Source: Alloiococcus otitis ATCC 51267
GTDB taxonomy: Bacteria; Bacillota; Bacilli; Lactobacillales; Carnobacteriaceae_A
Direction: 5' to 3'
Assembly (NCBI RefSeq): GCF_000315445.1
Contig: NZ_JH992957.1
Location: 231,047 to 295,046 of the forward strand
DNA length: 64,000 nucleotides
Shown here piece by piece: positions 47,603-57,246 of this stretch. The notes beneath the pieces were generated by a model. The model was not told the DNA's origin. It saw only the letters and a program-made list of their open reading frames with translations, and ran no database searches. Position numbers and translations under genes: made by a program. Each line of letters begins with the position of its first letter. Position 1 is the first letter of the stretch.

Positions 47603-49513
47603 ATGTCATTAAGAAAGAAATATGCCATGCTAGTCGGATCAGCCAGTCTAGCTCTACTCTTAGTCGCTTGTGGCGGCGAAAGTAATGACGGGGGCAACGG
47701 GGGCGCAGATACTGAAGAAACTACCAGCGAAGAGACTGGTGAGGAAGCAGGTCAAGAAGGCGAAGGAGAAGGTTCAAGTGAAGACTCCGGTGAAGGTGAC
47801 CAGGCTGCTTCTGTACCGGAATTTGAATCCACTGTCTCTAATGAAGGCGACCCTATCGATGGCGGTGTAGCCCAGGTTGGGATCGTTTCAGACACAGCTT
47901 GGACTGGTATCTTTGACCACCAATTGTATCAAATTAATACGGACTCCACCATCGGAAGTTACTTCTTAGGTAATCTATTAACCCAGGATGAAAACTTCGC
48001 CTTAGTGGGTGGAGAAGAATGGGGAACAGCTGCGGATATCGAATTTGACGAAGACAATGCTACCGCAACCATTACCGTCCGTGACGGAGTCTACTGGCAT
48101 GACGGCGAGCAGGTTACCGCAGACGACGTAGTCTTTGCCCACGAAGTTATTGGGGACCCAGACTACACTGGTATCCGGTATGGGGATGAATTTACCAATA
48201 TTGAAGGGATGGAAGAATTCAAGGCAGGAGAAGCTGATTCAATCTCAGGCTTGGAATTGTCTGAGGACCAAATGTCCGTTACCATCCACTACAAGGACTT
48301 TAACCCTAAAATGACCCAGGCCGGCGGGGGCGTTTGGTCTTATGCTGCCCCTAGACACTACTTGGGTGATATTCCAGCTGCCGACCTAGAATCCCACCCT
48401 AATATCCGTGAGAACCCAATCGGCTTTGGTCCTTTCAAAGTTGACAACGTGGTCCCTGGGGAGTCCTTAGAGCTATCCGCTTTTGAAGACTACTATGACG
48501 GAGCGCCGAAGATCGACGGGATTACTATTGAACGGATTCCGGTATCAGGAGCCGTCGAAGCCCTTAGAGCCGGGGAATTTGACTGGGTTGATTCCATGCC
48601 GACCGACCAGTTTGATACCTTCCAGGACGGCATTCCTGGCTACACTACCCTGGGCTATCCAGGACAGTCTTACGACTACCTTGGCTTTAAGATGGGTGAA
48701 TGGGACAGTGAAAGTCAAAGTGTTCAATTTAACCCAGATGCTAAAATGGCTGACAAAAACTTGCGTCAAGCCATGGGATATGCTTTGGACATTGACCGGG
48801 TTGGGGAGACTTTCTACAACGGTCTACGACGCCGGGCCAACTCCCACATTGTACCGAACTTTGCTGACTTCCACCGGGATGACTTAGAGGGCTACCCATA
48901 TGATCCAGACCGTGCCAACCAATTACTGGACGAAGCCGGCTATGAAGACACTGATGGGGACGGCTTCCGGGAAGACCCGAATGGTGATCCATTAGAAATT
49001 ACCTATGCCGCTCGTGCGGGGTCAGAAGTGGCTGAACCAATTGCCCAATACTATATCCAAGCTTGGGAAGAAATTGGCCTTAACGTTTCCCTCTTGGAAG
49101 GACGACTCCACGAAGTTAATGCCTTCTACGACCGAGTTCAAGGGGACGATCCAGCTATTGATGTCTATGAAGCGGGTTGGGGAGTTGGATCCGACCCTAC
49201 ACCAGATGGTCTATACGGACCAAATGCGCCATTTAACTACCCACGTTACGAAAGTGAAGAAAACAACCAATTCCTAGCAGACCTGGTATCGGATGAATCC
49301 TTTGATGATGAATACCGCACCCAAGTCTTCTATGACTGGCAAGAATTCTTCATGGATGAAGCCCCAACAATCCCGACATTCTGGCGAACAGAGTTGCAGT
49401 TGGTTAACGACCGGGTATCCCAATTCGTACACAGTTCAGTCCCTGGTGCAGACCCTCAAGAATACGGGCTCAACCAAATTGAATTGTTAGCAAATCAACC
49501 TGTAACAGAATAA
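47603..49513 (+). CDS. oppA: oligopeptide-binding lipoprotein OppA
   Basis: 636 residues, SBP_bac_5 family. Signal sequence with lipobox LVAC (Cys about 23). Behind it comes an unusually long Gly/Glu/Asp-rich linker (about 24-75) before the folded part. Family segments: DGVYWHDGEQVTADDVVFA, NPIGFGPFKVDNV, KMADKNLRQAMGYALDIDRV. It captures peptides outside the membrane and delivers them to OppBC. It lies last in the operon, where an upstream TATA-like element could also allow separate expression. It ends before a strong hairpin. Confidence 0.94.
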   Translation: MSLRKKYAMLVGSASLALLLVACGGESNDGGNGGADTEETTSEETGEEAGQEGEGEGSSEDSGEGDQAASVPEFESTVSNEGDPIDGGVAQVGIVSDTAWTGIFDHQLYQINTDSTIGSYFLGNLLTQDENFALVGGEEWGTAADIEFDEDNATATITVRDGVYWHDGEQVTADDVVFAHEVIGDPDYTGIRYGDEFTNIEGMEEFKAGEADSISGLELSEDQMSVTIHYKDFNPKMTQAGGGVWSYAAPRHYLGDIPAADLESHPNIRENPIGFGPFKVDNVVPGESLELSAFEDYYDGAPKIDGITIERIPVSGAVEALRAGEFDWVDSMPTDQFDTFQDGIPGYTTLGYPGQSYDYLGFKMGEWDSESQSVQFNPDAKMADKNLRQAMGYALDIDRVGETFYNGLRRRANSHIVPNFADFHRDDLEGYPYDPDRANQLLDEAGYEDTDGDGFREDPNGDPLEITYAARAGSEVAEPIAQYYIQAWEEIGLNVSLLEGRLHEVNAFYDRVQGDDPAIDVYEAGWGVGSDPTPDGLYGPNAPFNYPRYESEENNQFLADLVSDESFDDEYRTQVFYDWQEFFMDEAPTIPTFWRTELQLVNDRVSQFVHSSVPGADPQEYGLNQIELLANQPVTE

Positions 49514-49527
49514 GGTCAATATCAAGT

Positions 49528-49566
49528 AAAAGCTTGCAAGCCAAAACGGACTTGCAAGCTTTTTTT
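49528..49566. terminator. terminator of oppA, bidirectional, target site of the intron
   Basis: AAAAGCTTGCAAG (49528-49540) pairs perfectly with CTTGCAAGCTTTT (49551-49563), 10-base loop, T-runs on both strands. The group II intron begins three bases behind the T-run. Confidence 0.9.
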
Positions 49567-50058
49567 ATGTGCGCCCGGCATGGGTGACAACTTGGTGGTG
49601 AAAGTCCATTGCAGGCCTGGCAGTAGGAACTGTTAGCTGAAGGCAAGGGTGTCCATCGTGAGGTGGAATCTGAAGGAAGCTGGAGGCAAACACTCGCACT
49701 GACGAACAGAAACTTCATATCAAGGCTGATTTGGGATGGATGAGCTTGCATAACAAAGTAAAGTCCAATACTGCACAAGTCCCTTTCAGTAAATGAAGCA
49801 GTGACATGAGTGGAAGGTTGTCACACCTTACTCGGGGAGGTCTCACTAGCGTTTAGTAGTAACAACGAATAGTGAGAAGTCAGCCGAGGTCATAGTAGCT
49901 ACGTTGTAGCGAAGGACTGAACAATATTCATACAAAGTATAGAACGGAGGTTAAAGTTTACGAATAGGACAGAAAACAATCGAAGAGATTGGCAATCGGT
50001 GGAGAGAATAGGTGGAACCGAAAGGGTAAGCCGATGCGTCTAGTAAACTTTAGGTGAA

Positions 50059-51354
50059 ATGACAGAAATGTATCGTAAGTCTCCAAACTTAATGGAGCAA
50101 GTTGTTGACAGAAGAAACTTGGAAACAGCAGCCAAAGCCGTTAAACGGAACAAAGGCGCTGCAGGTATTGACGGTATGACCGTTTTTGAGATAGAGGAGC
50201 ACATTCAAGCGTATTATCAACCCTTACGGAAGAAATTACTTGATGGAACGTATAAGCCTCAACCAGTTAAACGAGTAGAAATACCAAAGCCGAATGGAGA
50301 AAAACGAAAGTTAGGTATACCTTGTGTGCGGGATAGAGTTGTTCAACAAGCCATACGGCAAGTAATTGAACCGATTATAGACCCGCACTTCTATGACAAC
50401 AGTCACGGATTCCGACCAGGGAAAAGCACGCACAGTGCTCTCAAGCAATGTGCACAGTATTATAAAGAAGGCTATCGTGTTGTAGTTGATTGTGACCTCA
50501 AACAATGCTTTGACACGCTCAATCACGACAAACTTATCTATTATCTTGAACAGTACATCCAAAATAAAATGATACTGAAAATTATCCGTAAGTTTTTGAG
50601 AGCGGGTGTAATTGATTTGACTAGCGAATTTATCGCAAGTGAAACAGGGGCACCACAAGGTGGTGTTCTATCACCGCTTTTGAGTAATGTGTACTTACAT
50701 GAACTGGATAAAGAGTTGGTTAACCGTGGTCACCGATTTGTCCGATACGCAGATGACTTTGTCATCTACGTTAAATCAAAACGAGCCGGTGAACGGGTAA
50801 TGAACAGCATCACACGCTTTATTGAAAAAGACTTAAAGTTAATCGTCAATCAAGACAAAAGCCAGGTTGGGTCTCCTACCCGTTTAAAGTTTTTGAGCTG
50901 TCTGATGAAGCAAGTGAATGGGGATTATCGTTTTATCCCAACCAAAGAAGCCAAGCAGAAATTCAAACGCAGATTGAGAAAGCTGACCAGTCGTAAACGG
51001 CCAGGTACTTTTAAAAAGATAATGACTGAAATTAATCGAGTCACCCGCGGTTGGATTAATTACTTTGGTTTAGGCTTCATTAAAAGCTTTATCAAAGAAG
51101 TTGAGCAATGGTTAAATCACCGTATCAGACAGCTGATTCTTAAACGGTGGAAACGTCCACGAACTATTATACCAAAGTTGGAACAATATGGACTGGACTT
51201 AGATTCAGCCAAACGGATTGCGTATTCACGCAAAAAGTACTGGCGACTGTCATGCACACATGAATTTCATCGTGCAATAACAACAGAAAGACTCAGCAAG
51301 TGGGGCTTAGTTCCACTAAGCACTATCGCTGAGTCTGCTTACGCAAGATATTGA
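50059..51354 (+). CDS. ltrA: group II intron reverse transcriptase/maturase
   Basis: 431 residues. Reverse transcriptase domains include GIPCVRDRVVQQAIRQVIEP, SHGFRPGKSTHSAL, the DCDLKQCFDTLNH motif, PQGGVLSPLLSNVYL and the catalytic YADD box (FVRYADDFVIYV). The maturase domain X follows (GWINYFGLGF). There is no C-terminal HNH endonuclease, so integration would use replication-associated or single-stranded DNA. The frame is intact, so the element may be active. Codon use differs slightly from neighbours (more AAA, CGA/CGG and TTA codons), as expected of an imported element. Confidence 0.95.
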   Translation: MTEMYRKSPNLMEQVVDRRNLETAAKAVKRNKGAAGIDGMTVFEIEEHIQAYYQPLRKKLLDGTYKPQPVKRVEIPKPNGEKRKLGIPCVRDRVVQQAIRQVIEPIIDPHFYDNSHGFRPGKSTHSALKQCAQYYKEGYRVVVDCDLKQCFDTLNHDKLIYYLEQYIQNKMILKIIRKFLRAGVIDLTSEFIASETGAPQGGVLSPLLSNVYLHELDKELVNRGHRFVRYADDFVIYVKSKRAGERVMNSITRFIEKDLKLIVNQDKSQVGSPTRLKFLSCLMKQVNGDYRFIPTKEAKQKFKRRLRKLTSRKRPGTFKKIMTEINRVTRGWINYFGLGFIKSFIKEVEQWLNHRIRQLILKRWKRPRTIIPKLEQYGLDLDSAKRIAYSRKKYWRLSCTHEFHRAITTERLSKWGLVPLSTIAESAYARY

Positions 51355-51424
51355 ACCGCCGTGTACGGAACCGTACGCACGGTGGTGTGAGAGGTCGACT
51401 AGCCAATTAATGGCTAGTCTCCTA
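51354..51424 (+). ncRNA. intron domains V and VI (catalytic core and branch-point helix)
   Basis: Domain V: a 34-base hairpin with CCGCCGTG paired to CACGGTGG, a two-base CG bulge and a terminal TACG-GAAC-CGTA. Domain VI: GACTAGCC paired to GGCTAGTC, with a candidate branch-point A in the CCTACTCGAT end. Confidence 0.8.
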
Positions 51425-51443
51425 CTCGATTTGAGATATTTAA

Positions 51444-52256
51444 CTACACATTGAAGTAATCTTCTAGGTACCTAGCCAGACCATCTTCATCATTGCTGTA
51501 GGGGGTAATGTCGTTAGCAATCTCTTTTAGCGGTAAAATAGCATTATTCATGGCTACCCCAATGCCGGCATACTGGATCATTTCATAGTCATTGTTTTCA
51601 TCGCCAAAAGCTAAGATGTCATCCCGGTCTATCCCGTAGTACTTAGCCACTTGTTCCAAACCCATTGCCTTTTGGGTGCCGGAGGAGACAATTTCCAGGC
51701 AAGGGGCAAAGCCACCCCAAGTCCGGACTTCCACAAAATTACCGTAGTCTGCAATAATTTCTTTTTCCAACTTCCGCTGCAAGTACTTGTCTTGGGTAAA
51801 GACATTCACACAGGTGGCTTCTTGGTTAAAGACCTGGTTGCCAAGATACTTGGCTTGACCTGGTCCATGTGGGAAAAAATCAGGGTAGGGGATATAGTGA
51901 CTTGACGTATAAACTGAATCATCCACTTCAGCTGAAACTAGCTTGACCTTGTCATTATGCTTCAGCCGGAATAATTCACTAACCACATCGCTAGGCAGGG
52001 TGATTCGGTAGCCAGGCGACCAGTTTTTTTCTTGGGGGTGGTGGCAGTAGGCTCCGTTAAAATTAACCATGGGGGTTTTGAGGCCCAGGTCTTGGTAATA
52101 GTTAAAGCTTGTCCGGTAGGGCCGCCCAGTCACAATGGTCACAAGGTGTCCCGCCTCTTGGAGGGCCTTTATAACCCGGATGGTCCGTTTGGAAATTTTT
52201 TGCTGGGTGTTCAGGGTCGTTCCGTCCAAGTCAATGGCAATTAATTTTTGATTCAT
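51444..52256 (-). CDS. Cof-type HAD-family phosphatase
   Basis: 270 residues. HAD motif I is IAIDLDGTTLNT (nucleophile Asp about 8), motif II Thr in VTGRPYRTS, motif IV GDENNDYEMIQYAGIGVAM. The C2b-type cap lies between about 85 and 190. Such enzymes dephosphorylate sugar phosphates or nucleotides, including flavin precursors. The substrate is unknown. The gene ends 13 bases from the group II intron, and its natural terminator seems to be the hairpin now on the far side of the intron. GGAGGATAAG precedes the ATG. Divergent from the sufT-like gene. Confidence 0.92.
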   Translation of the reverse strand: MNQKLIAIDLDGTTLNTQQKISKRTIRVIKALQEAGHLVTIVTGRPYRTSFNYYQDLGLKTPMVNFNGAYCHHPQEKNWSPGYRITLPSDVVSELFRLKHNDKVKLVSAEVDDSVYTSSHYIPYPDFFPHGPGQAKYLGNQVFNQEATCVNVFTQDKYLQRKLEKEIIADYGNFVEVRTWGGFAPCLEIVSSGTQKAMGLEQVAKYYGIDRDDILAFGDENNDYEMIQYAGIGVAMNNAILPLKEIANDITPYSNDEDGLARYLEDYFNV

Positions 52257-52277
52257 CTTATCCTCCTAGTCAGGGTA

Positions 52278-52307
52278 TTTTTACCAATATTACCACAAAC
52301 GAAGCAA
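52278..52307 (-). promoter_or_regulatory. probable promoter of the HAD phosphatase gene
   Basis: On the minus strand: TTGCTT (52307-52302), 18-base spacer, TAAAAA (52283-52278). Confidence 0.4.
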
Positions 52308-52316
52308 AAAGCTAAG

Positions 52317-52333
52317 TTGTCTAGACTAGACAA
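52317..52333. promoter_or_regulatory. 17-base palindrome between divergent promoters
   Basis: TTGTCTAG-A-CTAGACAA, perfect 8-bp arms. It stands 15 bases before an extended -10 (TGGTAAACT, 52347-52354... TAAACT at 52349-52354) of the sufT-like gene and about 10 bases from the -35 of the minus-strand gene. Candidate operator. Confidence 0.45.
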
Positions 52334-52384
52334 GAGACATGGTTATGGTAAACTAAAGATAAGTTTAGATAGAGGGGGATTGAA

Positions 52385-52726
52385 ATGGCTGAACAAGAAG
52401 AAGTATGGTCGCAAGAAGAGATCGACCATATCAAGGATAAAATTATGCAGGCCATGGAAGCCGTCATCGACCCGGAATTAGGGATTGATATTGTCAACTT
52501 AGGATTGATTTATGAAGTTAATGTTTTTAACGGTGGTTATTGCGAAATGAAAATAACCTTGACCACTATGGGCTGCCCCTTGGCTGATGTGATCACAGAA
52601 GATATCCATAAGGCCATGGAAGAGATTGATGAGATCAATGAACTGGATGTCAAGCTCGTCTGGTACCCTGCCTGGGATACTTCTCGCATGACCCGGTATG
52701 CCCGTATTGCCCTAGGTATTCGGTAA
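52385..52726 (+). CDS. SufT/PaaD-like (MIP18 family) iron-sulfur assembly protein
   Basis: 113 residues of the MIP18/DUF59 family. The core is AVIDPELGIDIVNLGLIYEV and TLTTMGCPLADVI, where the single Cys (about 62) is the conserved family residue. Family members help mature iron-sulfur proteins. No suf genes are nearby, so this is an orphan copy such as YitW. GAGGGGG precedes the ATG. It has its own promoter and terminator. Confidence 0.87.
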   Translation: MAEQEEVWSQEEIDHIKDKIMQAMEAVIDPELGIDIVNLGLIYEVNVFNGGYCEMKITLTTMGCPLADVITEDIHKAMEEIDEINELDVKLVWYPAWDTSRMTRYARIALGIR

Positions 52727-52737
52727 AACAAGATTTT

Positions 52738-52785
52738 AAAAGAAGAGGGCCATGACCACGTCGTGTCATGCGCCTTTTCTTTTTG
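52738..52785 (+). terminator. rho-independent terminator of the sufT-like gene
   Basis: AAAAGAAGAGGGCCATGAC pairs with GTCATGCGCCTTTTCTTTT (internal mismatches), followed by a T-rich end. Confidence 0.75.
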
Positions 52786-52864
52786 CTTGCAACAGGCTTC
52801 TAACGAGCTAGCGAGATAAAATAAAAGATTGAAACAAATATGTCTTAGACGAAGAGGTGACAAG

Positions 52865-55800
52865 ATGACTTTTACCCACTTACAAGTGACCAGTGCTTAC
52901 ACCTTGATGGCTTCGACCATCCAATTGCCCCTCCTGATGGACCGCCTGAAGGAGCTTGGCATGGAGGCTGTTGCCTTGACCGACCACAATGTTATGCATG
53001 GAGCGGTCGAATTTTACCAAGAAGCCAAAAAGCATGGCATTAAACCCATTATGGGACTACGGGCTGACCTAGACGAAGGAATAACCGTCACCCTCCTGGC
53101 TAAAAACAAGGCTGGCTACCAGGCTCTCTTAGCCTTATCGACTGACCTTCAAGTTAACAAGCAGGCTATCAAGCTTGACCAAGTCCGTTCTGTGGCCCAG
53201 GACCTCTATACAATATTCCCAAGCTCTGACCCAAAAGTGAAAGCAGACCTCTTAGATAAGCAGGCAAGCAATTTGACCGCGATGACTCAGAACCTGCCCC
53301 ATGCATATTTGGGTCTGGTGCCAGACCAAGATCAAAAAATTTACCAGTTAGCCCGGACCTTGTCAGAATCTGGAGGTTTGAAAGTCTTAGCCTTAGCTGA
53401 CGTCCGTTGCTTGGAAGAAAGCCAAGTCTCCACTTTGGAAATCTTAAGCCACATCAAAGCCAACCAGAAAATTCAATTTGACACCCAGGCTCGGGAAAAT
53501 TATGCCCTGCGCAGTCCCCAAGAAATGGAGTCTTTTTTTAACCAGGTGGGTTTAGGTCAGGCCCTTAAAAATACTGAAGATGTAGCCCAGTCAGTAGACT
53601 GGTCCCTGGACCTCGGTCAGGCTAAATTGCCTGCATTTGACCTGCCGGAAGGGGAGACCAAGGACTCCTACCTTGGCAAGCTTGCCCAAAAAGGACTCCA
53701 AGAACGGGTTCCAGGCTACGGCCAAGACTACCAAGACCGTCTAGACAAGGAACTAGCGGTTATTTCTTCCATGGGCTTTTCGGACTACTTCCTGATTGTT
53801 TGGGACCTGATGCAATTTGCCCGCCAGGAAAAAATTGAGACTGGTTTTGGCCGGGGGTCAGCTGCCGCTTCTTTGGTATCTTATACCCTCTACATTACGG
53901 GGGTAGATCCCATACATTATGACCTCCTCTTTGAACGTTTTTTGAACAAGGACCGCTTTACCATGCCTGATATTGACCTAGATTTCCCAGACAACAAGCG
54001 CCAGGTCATCTTGGACTATGTCTACCGGAAGTATGGTCCTGACCATGTGGCCCAAATTTTGACCTTTGGGACCTTTGCGGCTAAGTCCTCCATCAGGGAA
54101 ATTATGCGGACCTTGGGTTACAAGAATGAAGACATGAAGACCTGGTCCCAGGCCATACCAGATACCGTCAACATCAGCTTGTCAAAGGCCTATGACGAGT
54201 CGAAAGACCTTCAAAAACTGGTCCAGCAAAGCCATGAAAATGAGCGGATCTTTGCCATGGCCCAGGATATCGAAGGCCTGCCAAGGAACTATTCAACCCA
54301 TGCGGCCGGTGTCGTCATGTCAGACCAGCCCTTGGTTCAGTCCCTGCCCCTACAAGTAGGTAACGGAAAGATCCCCAACACCCAATTTACCATGGGGGAT
54401 GTGGAAGCAGTCGGCTTACTCAAGATGGACTTTTTGAGTTTAAAAAATTTAACCATTCTAGCAGACTGCTTGAACTTTAGCCAGTATGAAGGGCAGGGAG
54501 GGGGTATAAGTAAACAAGATATACCAATCGACGACCCTAAGACCCTGGACCTTTTTGCCCGGGGAGACACAAATGGGGTCTTCCAATTTGAAAAAGAGGG
54601 AATCAAAAAGGTCCTCCGCCAGCTTCAACCCACTTCTTTTGAAGATATCGTCGCCACCAACGCCCTCTACCGCCCCGGTCCCATGGGGCAAATTGAGAAT
54701 TATATTAACCGTAAACATGGTCAAGAAAAAATTATCTACCCCCATGAAGACTTAAAGGACATCCTTGAAGTCACTTATGGCATTATTGTCTACCAGGAAC
54801 AAGTCATGCAGGTAGCTACCCAACTAGCTGGCTATAGTTTGTCGGAAGCTGACCAATTGCGGCGGACCATGTCCAAAAAAATCCAGTCAGAAATGGACCA
54901 GGGCCGGGAAAAATTTATAAGAGGGGCCTTGAATAAGGGCTACAGTGAGTCAGTAGCCCGAGAGGTTTATGACTATATTGCAAAGTTTGCCAACTACGGC
55001 TTTAACCGGGCCCATGCGGTTGCCTACTCCATGCTGGCCTACCACATGGCCTACTTTAAGGCCCACCAACCTAAGTCTTTTTTTGCGGCTGTGATGAAGG
55101 CAGACTGGGGCAACAAGGCTAAAATTTACAAGTATGCCCATGAAGTCCGGGCTAGAAAAATCAAACTACTAAAACCAGACATCAACCAAAGCCTTGGATC
55201 TTTTACGGTCCGGCAGGAAGGCATTCAAGTGGGGATAAAGATGGTCAAGGGGGTGGCTAGTCCCTTTGTCAACCACATCCTTGAAATTCGGAAGGAAAAA
55301 GGGGCCTTCACTAGCCTGCGGGATTTTTGTGAAAAAATTGACAGCCAATTCTTAAACCAAGACCCCATTGAAGCCTTGATTTTGGTGGGGGCCTTTGACC
55401 AAATAGGCCCTAATCGGCGGACCATGTTGGCAGGCTTGGAAGCAACGATTGAATTCGTGGCCAAAAGTTCGGGAAATATCACCCTTTTTGACACCCTCAA
55501 GCCCCGCCAAGAAGACCTGGAAGAGTTTAGCCCAAAGGACCTCATTCAATATGAAGAAGAATTAACCGGTTTTTACTTCTCCAGCCACCCCTTGAGCCGG
55601 TATGACTCCTTGCGACAGGACTTAAAAACGTCCTTTATAGCTGATTTAGAAGAGGGCCAATCCTGCCAAGTCTTGGGCCAGCTGGTTCAAGTCCGGAAAA
55701 CCCAGACTAGAAACCAACAACCCATGGCCTTTGTTAGCCTGGCTGACCAAACAGGACAAATTAGCCTGGTAGTCTTTCCGAATGTTTACCGACAATGCCT

Positions 55801-56143
55801 ACCTTACCTCAAAGAAGGGGAGGCCCTGGTCGTCTCAGGCAAGGTAGAAGTTAGGAAGGGAGAAATCCAGCTAAAAGTCCAGACCATGGAAGAAGCCAAC
55901 CAGGTCCAAAAAGAGTCTAAGAAGCTTTACCTGAAATTTGCTGACTTAAACCAGGAAAGAGACAGTTTTAGTCAAGTGCAAAAGATCTTGGCCCAACACC
56001 CTGGCCAGAAGCGAGTGATTGTTTACGACCAGGCCAGCCAGCAAGCACTCCAGCTCAAAGCAAAATTTAATTTCGACGGACGGACGGATACCCTAACCCA
56101 GCTCCAAGACCTCCTAGGCCAAGACTCCTGTATCTTAAAATAA
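52865..56143 (+). CDS. dnaE: DNA polymerase III alpha subunit DnaE
   Basis: 1092 residues, the DnaE-type replicase that in Firmicutes works beside PolC. N-terminal PHP domain (about 1-200), in which the usual HxH metal motif reads TSAYT, so it is probably degenerate. Polymerase palm with PDIDLDFPDNKRQ (about 377), fingers, and VYQEQVMQVA. There is a helix-hairpin-helix region around 800 and a C-terminal OB domain (CQVLGQLVQVRK, about 935). No 3'-5' exonuclease domain, as usual. Start is the ATG at 52865 behind GAGGTGACAAG. The longer frame from 52829 would include the leader. accDA does not follow. Confidence 0.96.
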   Translation: MTFTHLQVTSAYTLMASTIQLPLLMDRLKELGMEAVALTDHNVMHGAVEFYQEAKKHGIKPIMGLRADLDEGITVTLLAKNKAGYQALLALSTDLQVNKQAIKLDQVRSVAQDLYTIFPSSDPKVKADLLDKQASNLTAMTQNLPHAYLGLVPDQDQKIYQLARTLSESGGLKVLALADVRCLEESQVSTLEILSHIKANQKIQFDTQARENYALRSPQEMESFFNQVGLGQALKNTEDVAQSVDWSLDLGQAKLPAFDLPEGETKDSYLGKLAQKGLQERVPGYGQDYQDRLDKELAVISSMGFSDYFLIVWDLMQFARQEKIETGFGRGSAAASLVSYTLYITGVDPIHYDLLFERFLNKDRFTMPDIDLDFPDNKRQVILDYVYRKYGPDHVAQILTFGTFAAKSSIREIMRTLGYKNEDMKTWSQAIPDTVNISLSKAYDESKDLQKLVQQSHENERIFAMAQDIEGLPRNYSTHAAGVVMSDQPLVQSLPLQVGNGKIPNTQFTMGDVEAVGLLKMDFLSLKNLTILADCLNFSQYEGQGGGISKQDIPIDDPKTLDLFARGDTNGVFQFEKEGIKKVLRQLQPTSFEDIVATNALYRPGPMGQIENYINRKHGQEKIIYPHEDLKDILEVTYGIIVYQEQVMQVATQLAGYSLSEADQLRRTMSKKIQSEMDQGREKFIRGALNKGYSESVAREVYDYIAKFANYGFNRAHAVAYSMLAYHMAYFKAHQPKSFFAAVMKADWGNKAKIYKYAHEVRARKIKLLKPDINQSLGSFTVRQEGIQVGIKMVKGVASPFVNHILEIRKEKGAFTSLRDFCEKIDSQFLNQDPIEALILVGAFDQIGPNRRTMLAGLEATIEFVAKSSGNITLFDTLKPRQEDLEEFSPKDLIQYEEELTGFYFSSHPLSRYDSLRQDLKTSFIADLEEGQSCQVLGQLVQVRKTQTRNQQPMAFVSLADQTGQISLVVFPNVYRQCLPYLKEGEALVVSGKVEVRKGEIQLKVQTMEEANQVQKESKKLYLKFADLNQERDSFSQVQKILAQHPGQKRVIVYDQASQQALQLKAKFNFDGRTDTLTQLQDLLGQDSCILK

Positions 56144-56245
56144 TGACTGCTATCCACAATTCTTACTGAAAATAAAAGAAAGTTTTTCAATTTAATGTTA
56201 CTATAGAAGTGACAGATAATGACCAAAAAGTAAAAAGGGTGATGA

Positions 56246-57214
<969 letters not shown>

Positions 57215-57246
57215 ATTTAAAACAAAAAAGGATTGTGAGTGAATTG

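Larger units (their letters stand above)
49569..51430 (+). mobile_element. group II intron, 1862 bases, complete
   Basis: The 5' end is GTGCG (49569-49573), the group II consensus. Domains I-III take up the 490 bases before the reverse transcriptase gene, which sits in domain IV. Domain V is about 51354-51388 (CCGCCGTG/CACGGTGG stem, TACG/CGTA upper stem, CGC triad), domain VI about 51393-51424 (GACTAGCC/GGCTAGTC). The 3' end is CTACTCGAT, in keeping with the AY rule. Insertion right behind an intrinsic terminator is the habit of class C introns. The RNA part (about 566 bases without the ORF) is longer than the usual class C core, so the class is left open. Boundaries are by consensus. Confidence 0.88.

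Noticed and set aside
49569-50058. A separate transposon or ncRNA gene in the 490 bases before the reverse transcriptase
   Set aside because: The GTGCG start, the domain V/VI end and the RT gene show it is the 5' part of one group II intron.
52829-52864. Longer N-terminus for dnaE
   Set aside because: The extra codons precede the GAGGTGACAAG ribosome site and do not resemble DnaE.
52865-53460. Damaged PHP domain in DnaE as a sign of pseudogene
   Set aside because: Loss of the metal motif in the PHP domain is common in Gram-positive DnaE, and the rest of the gene is intact.
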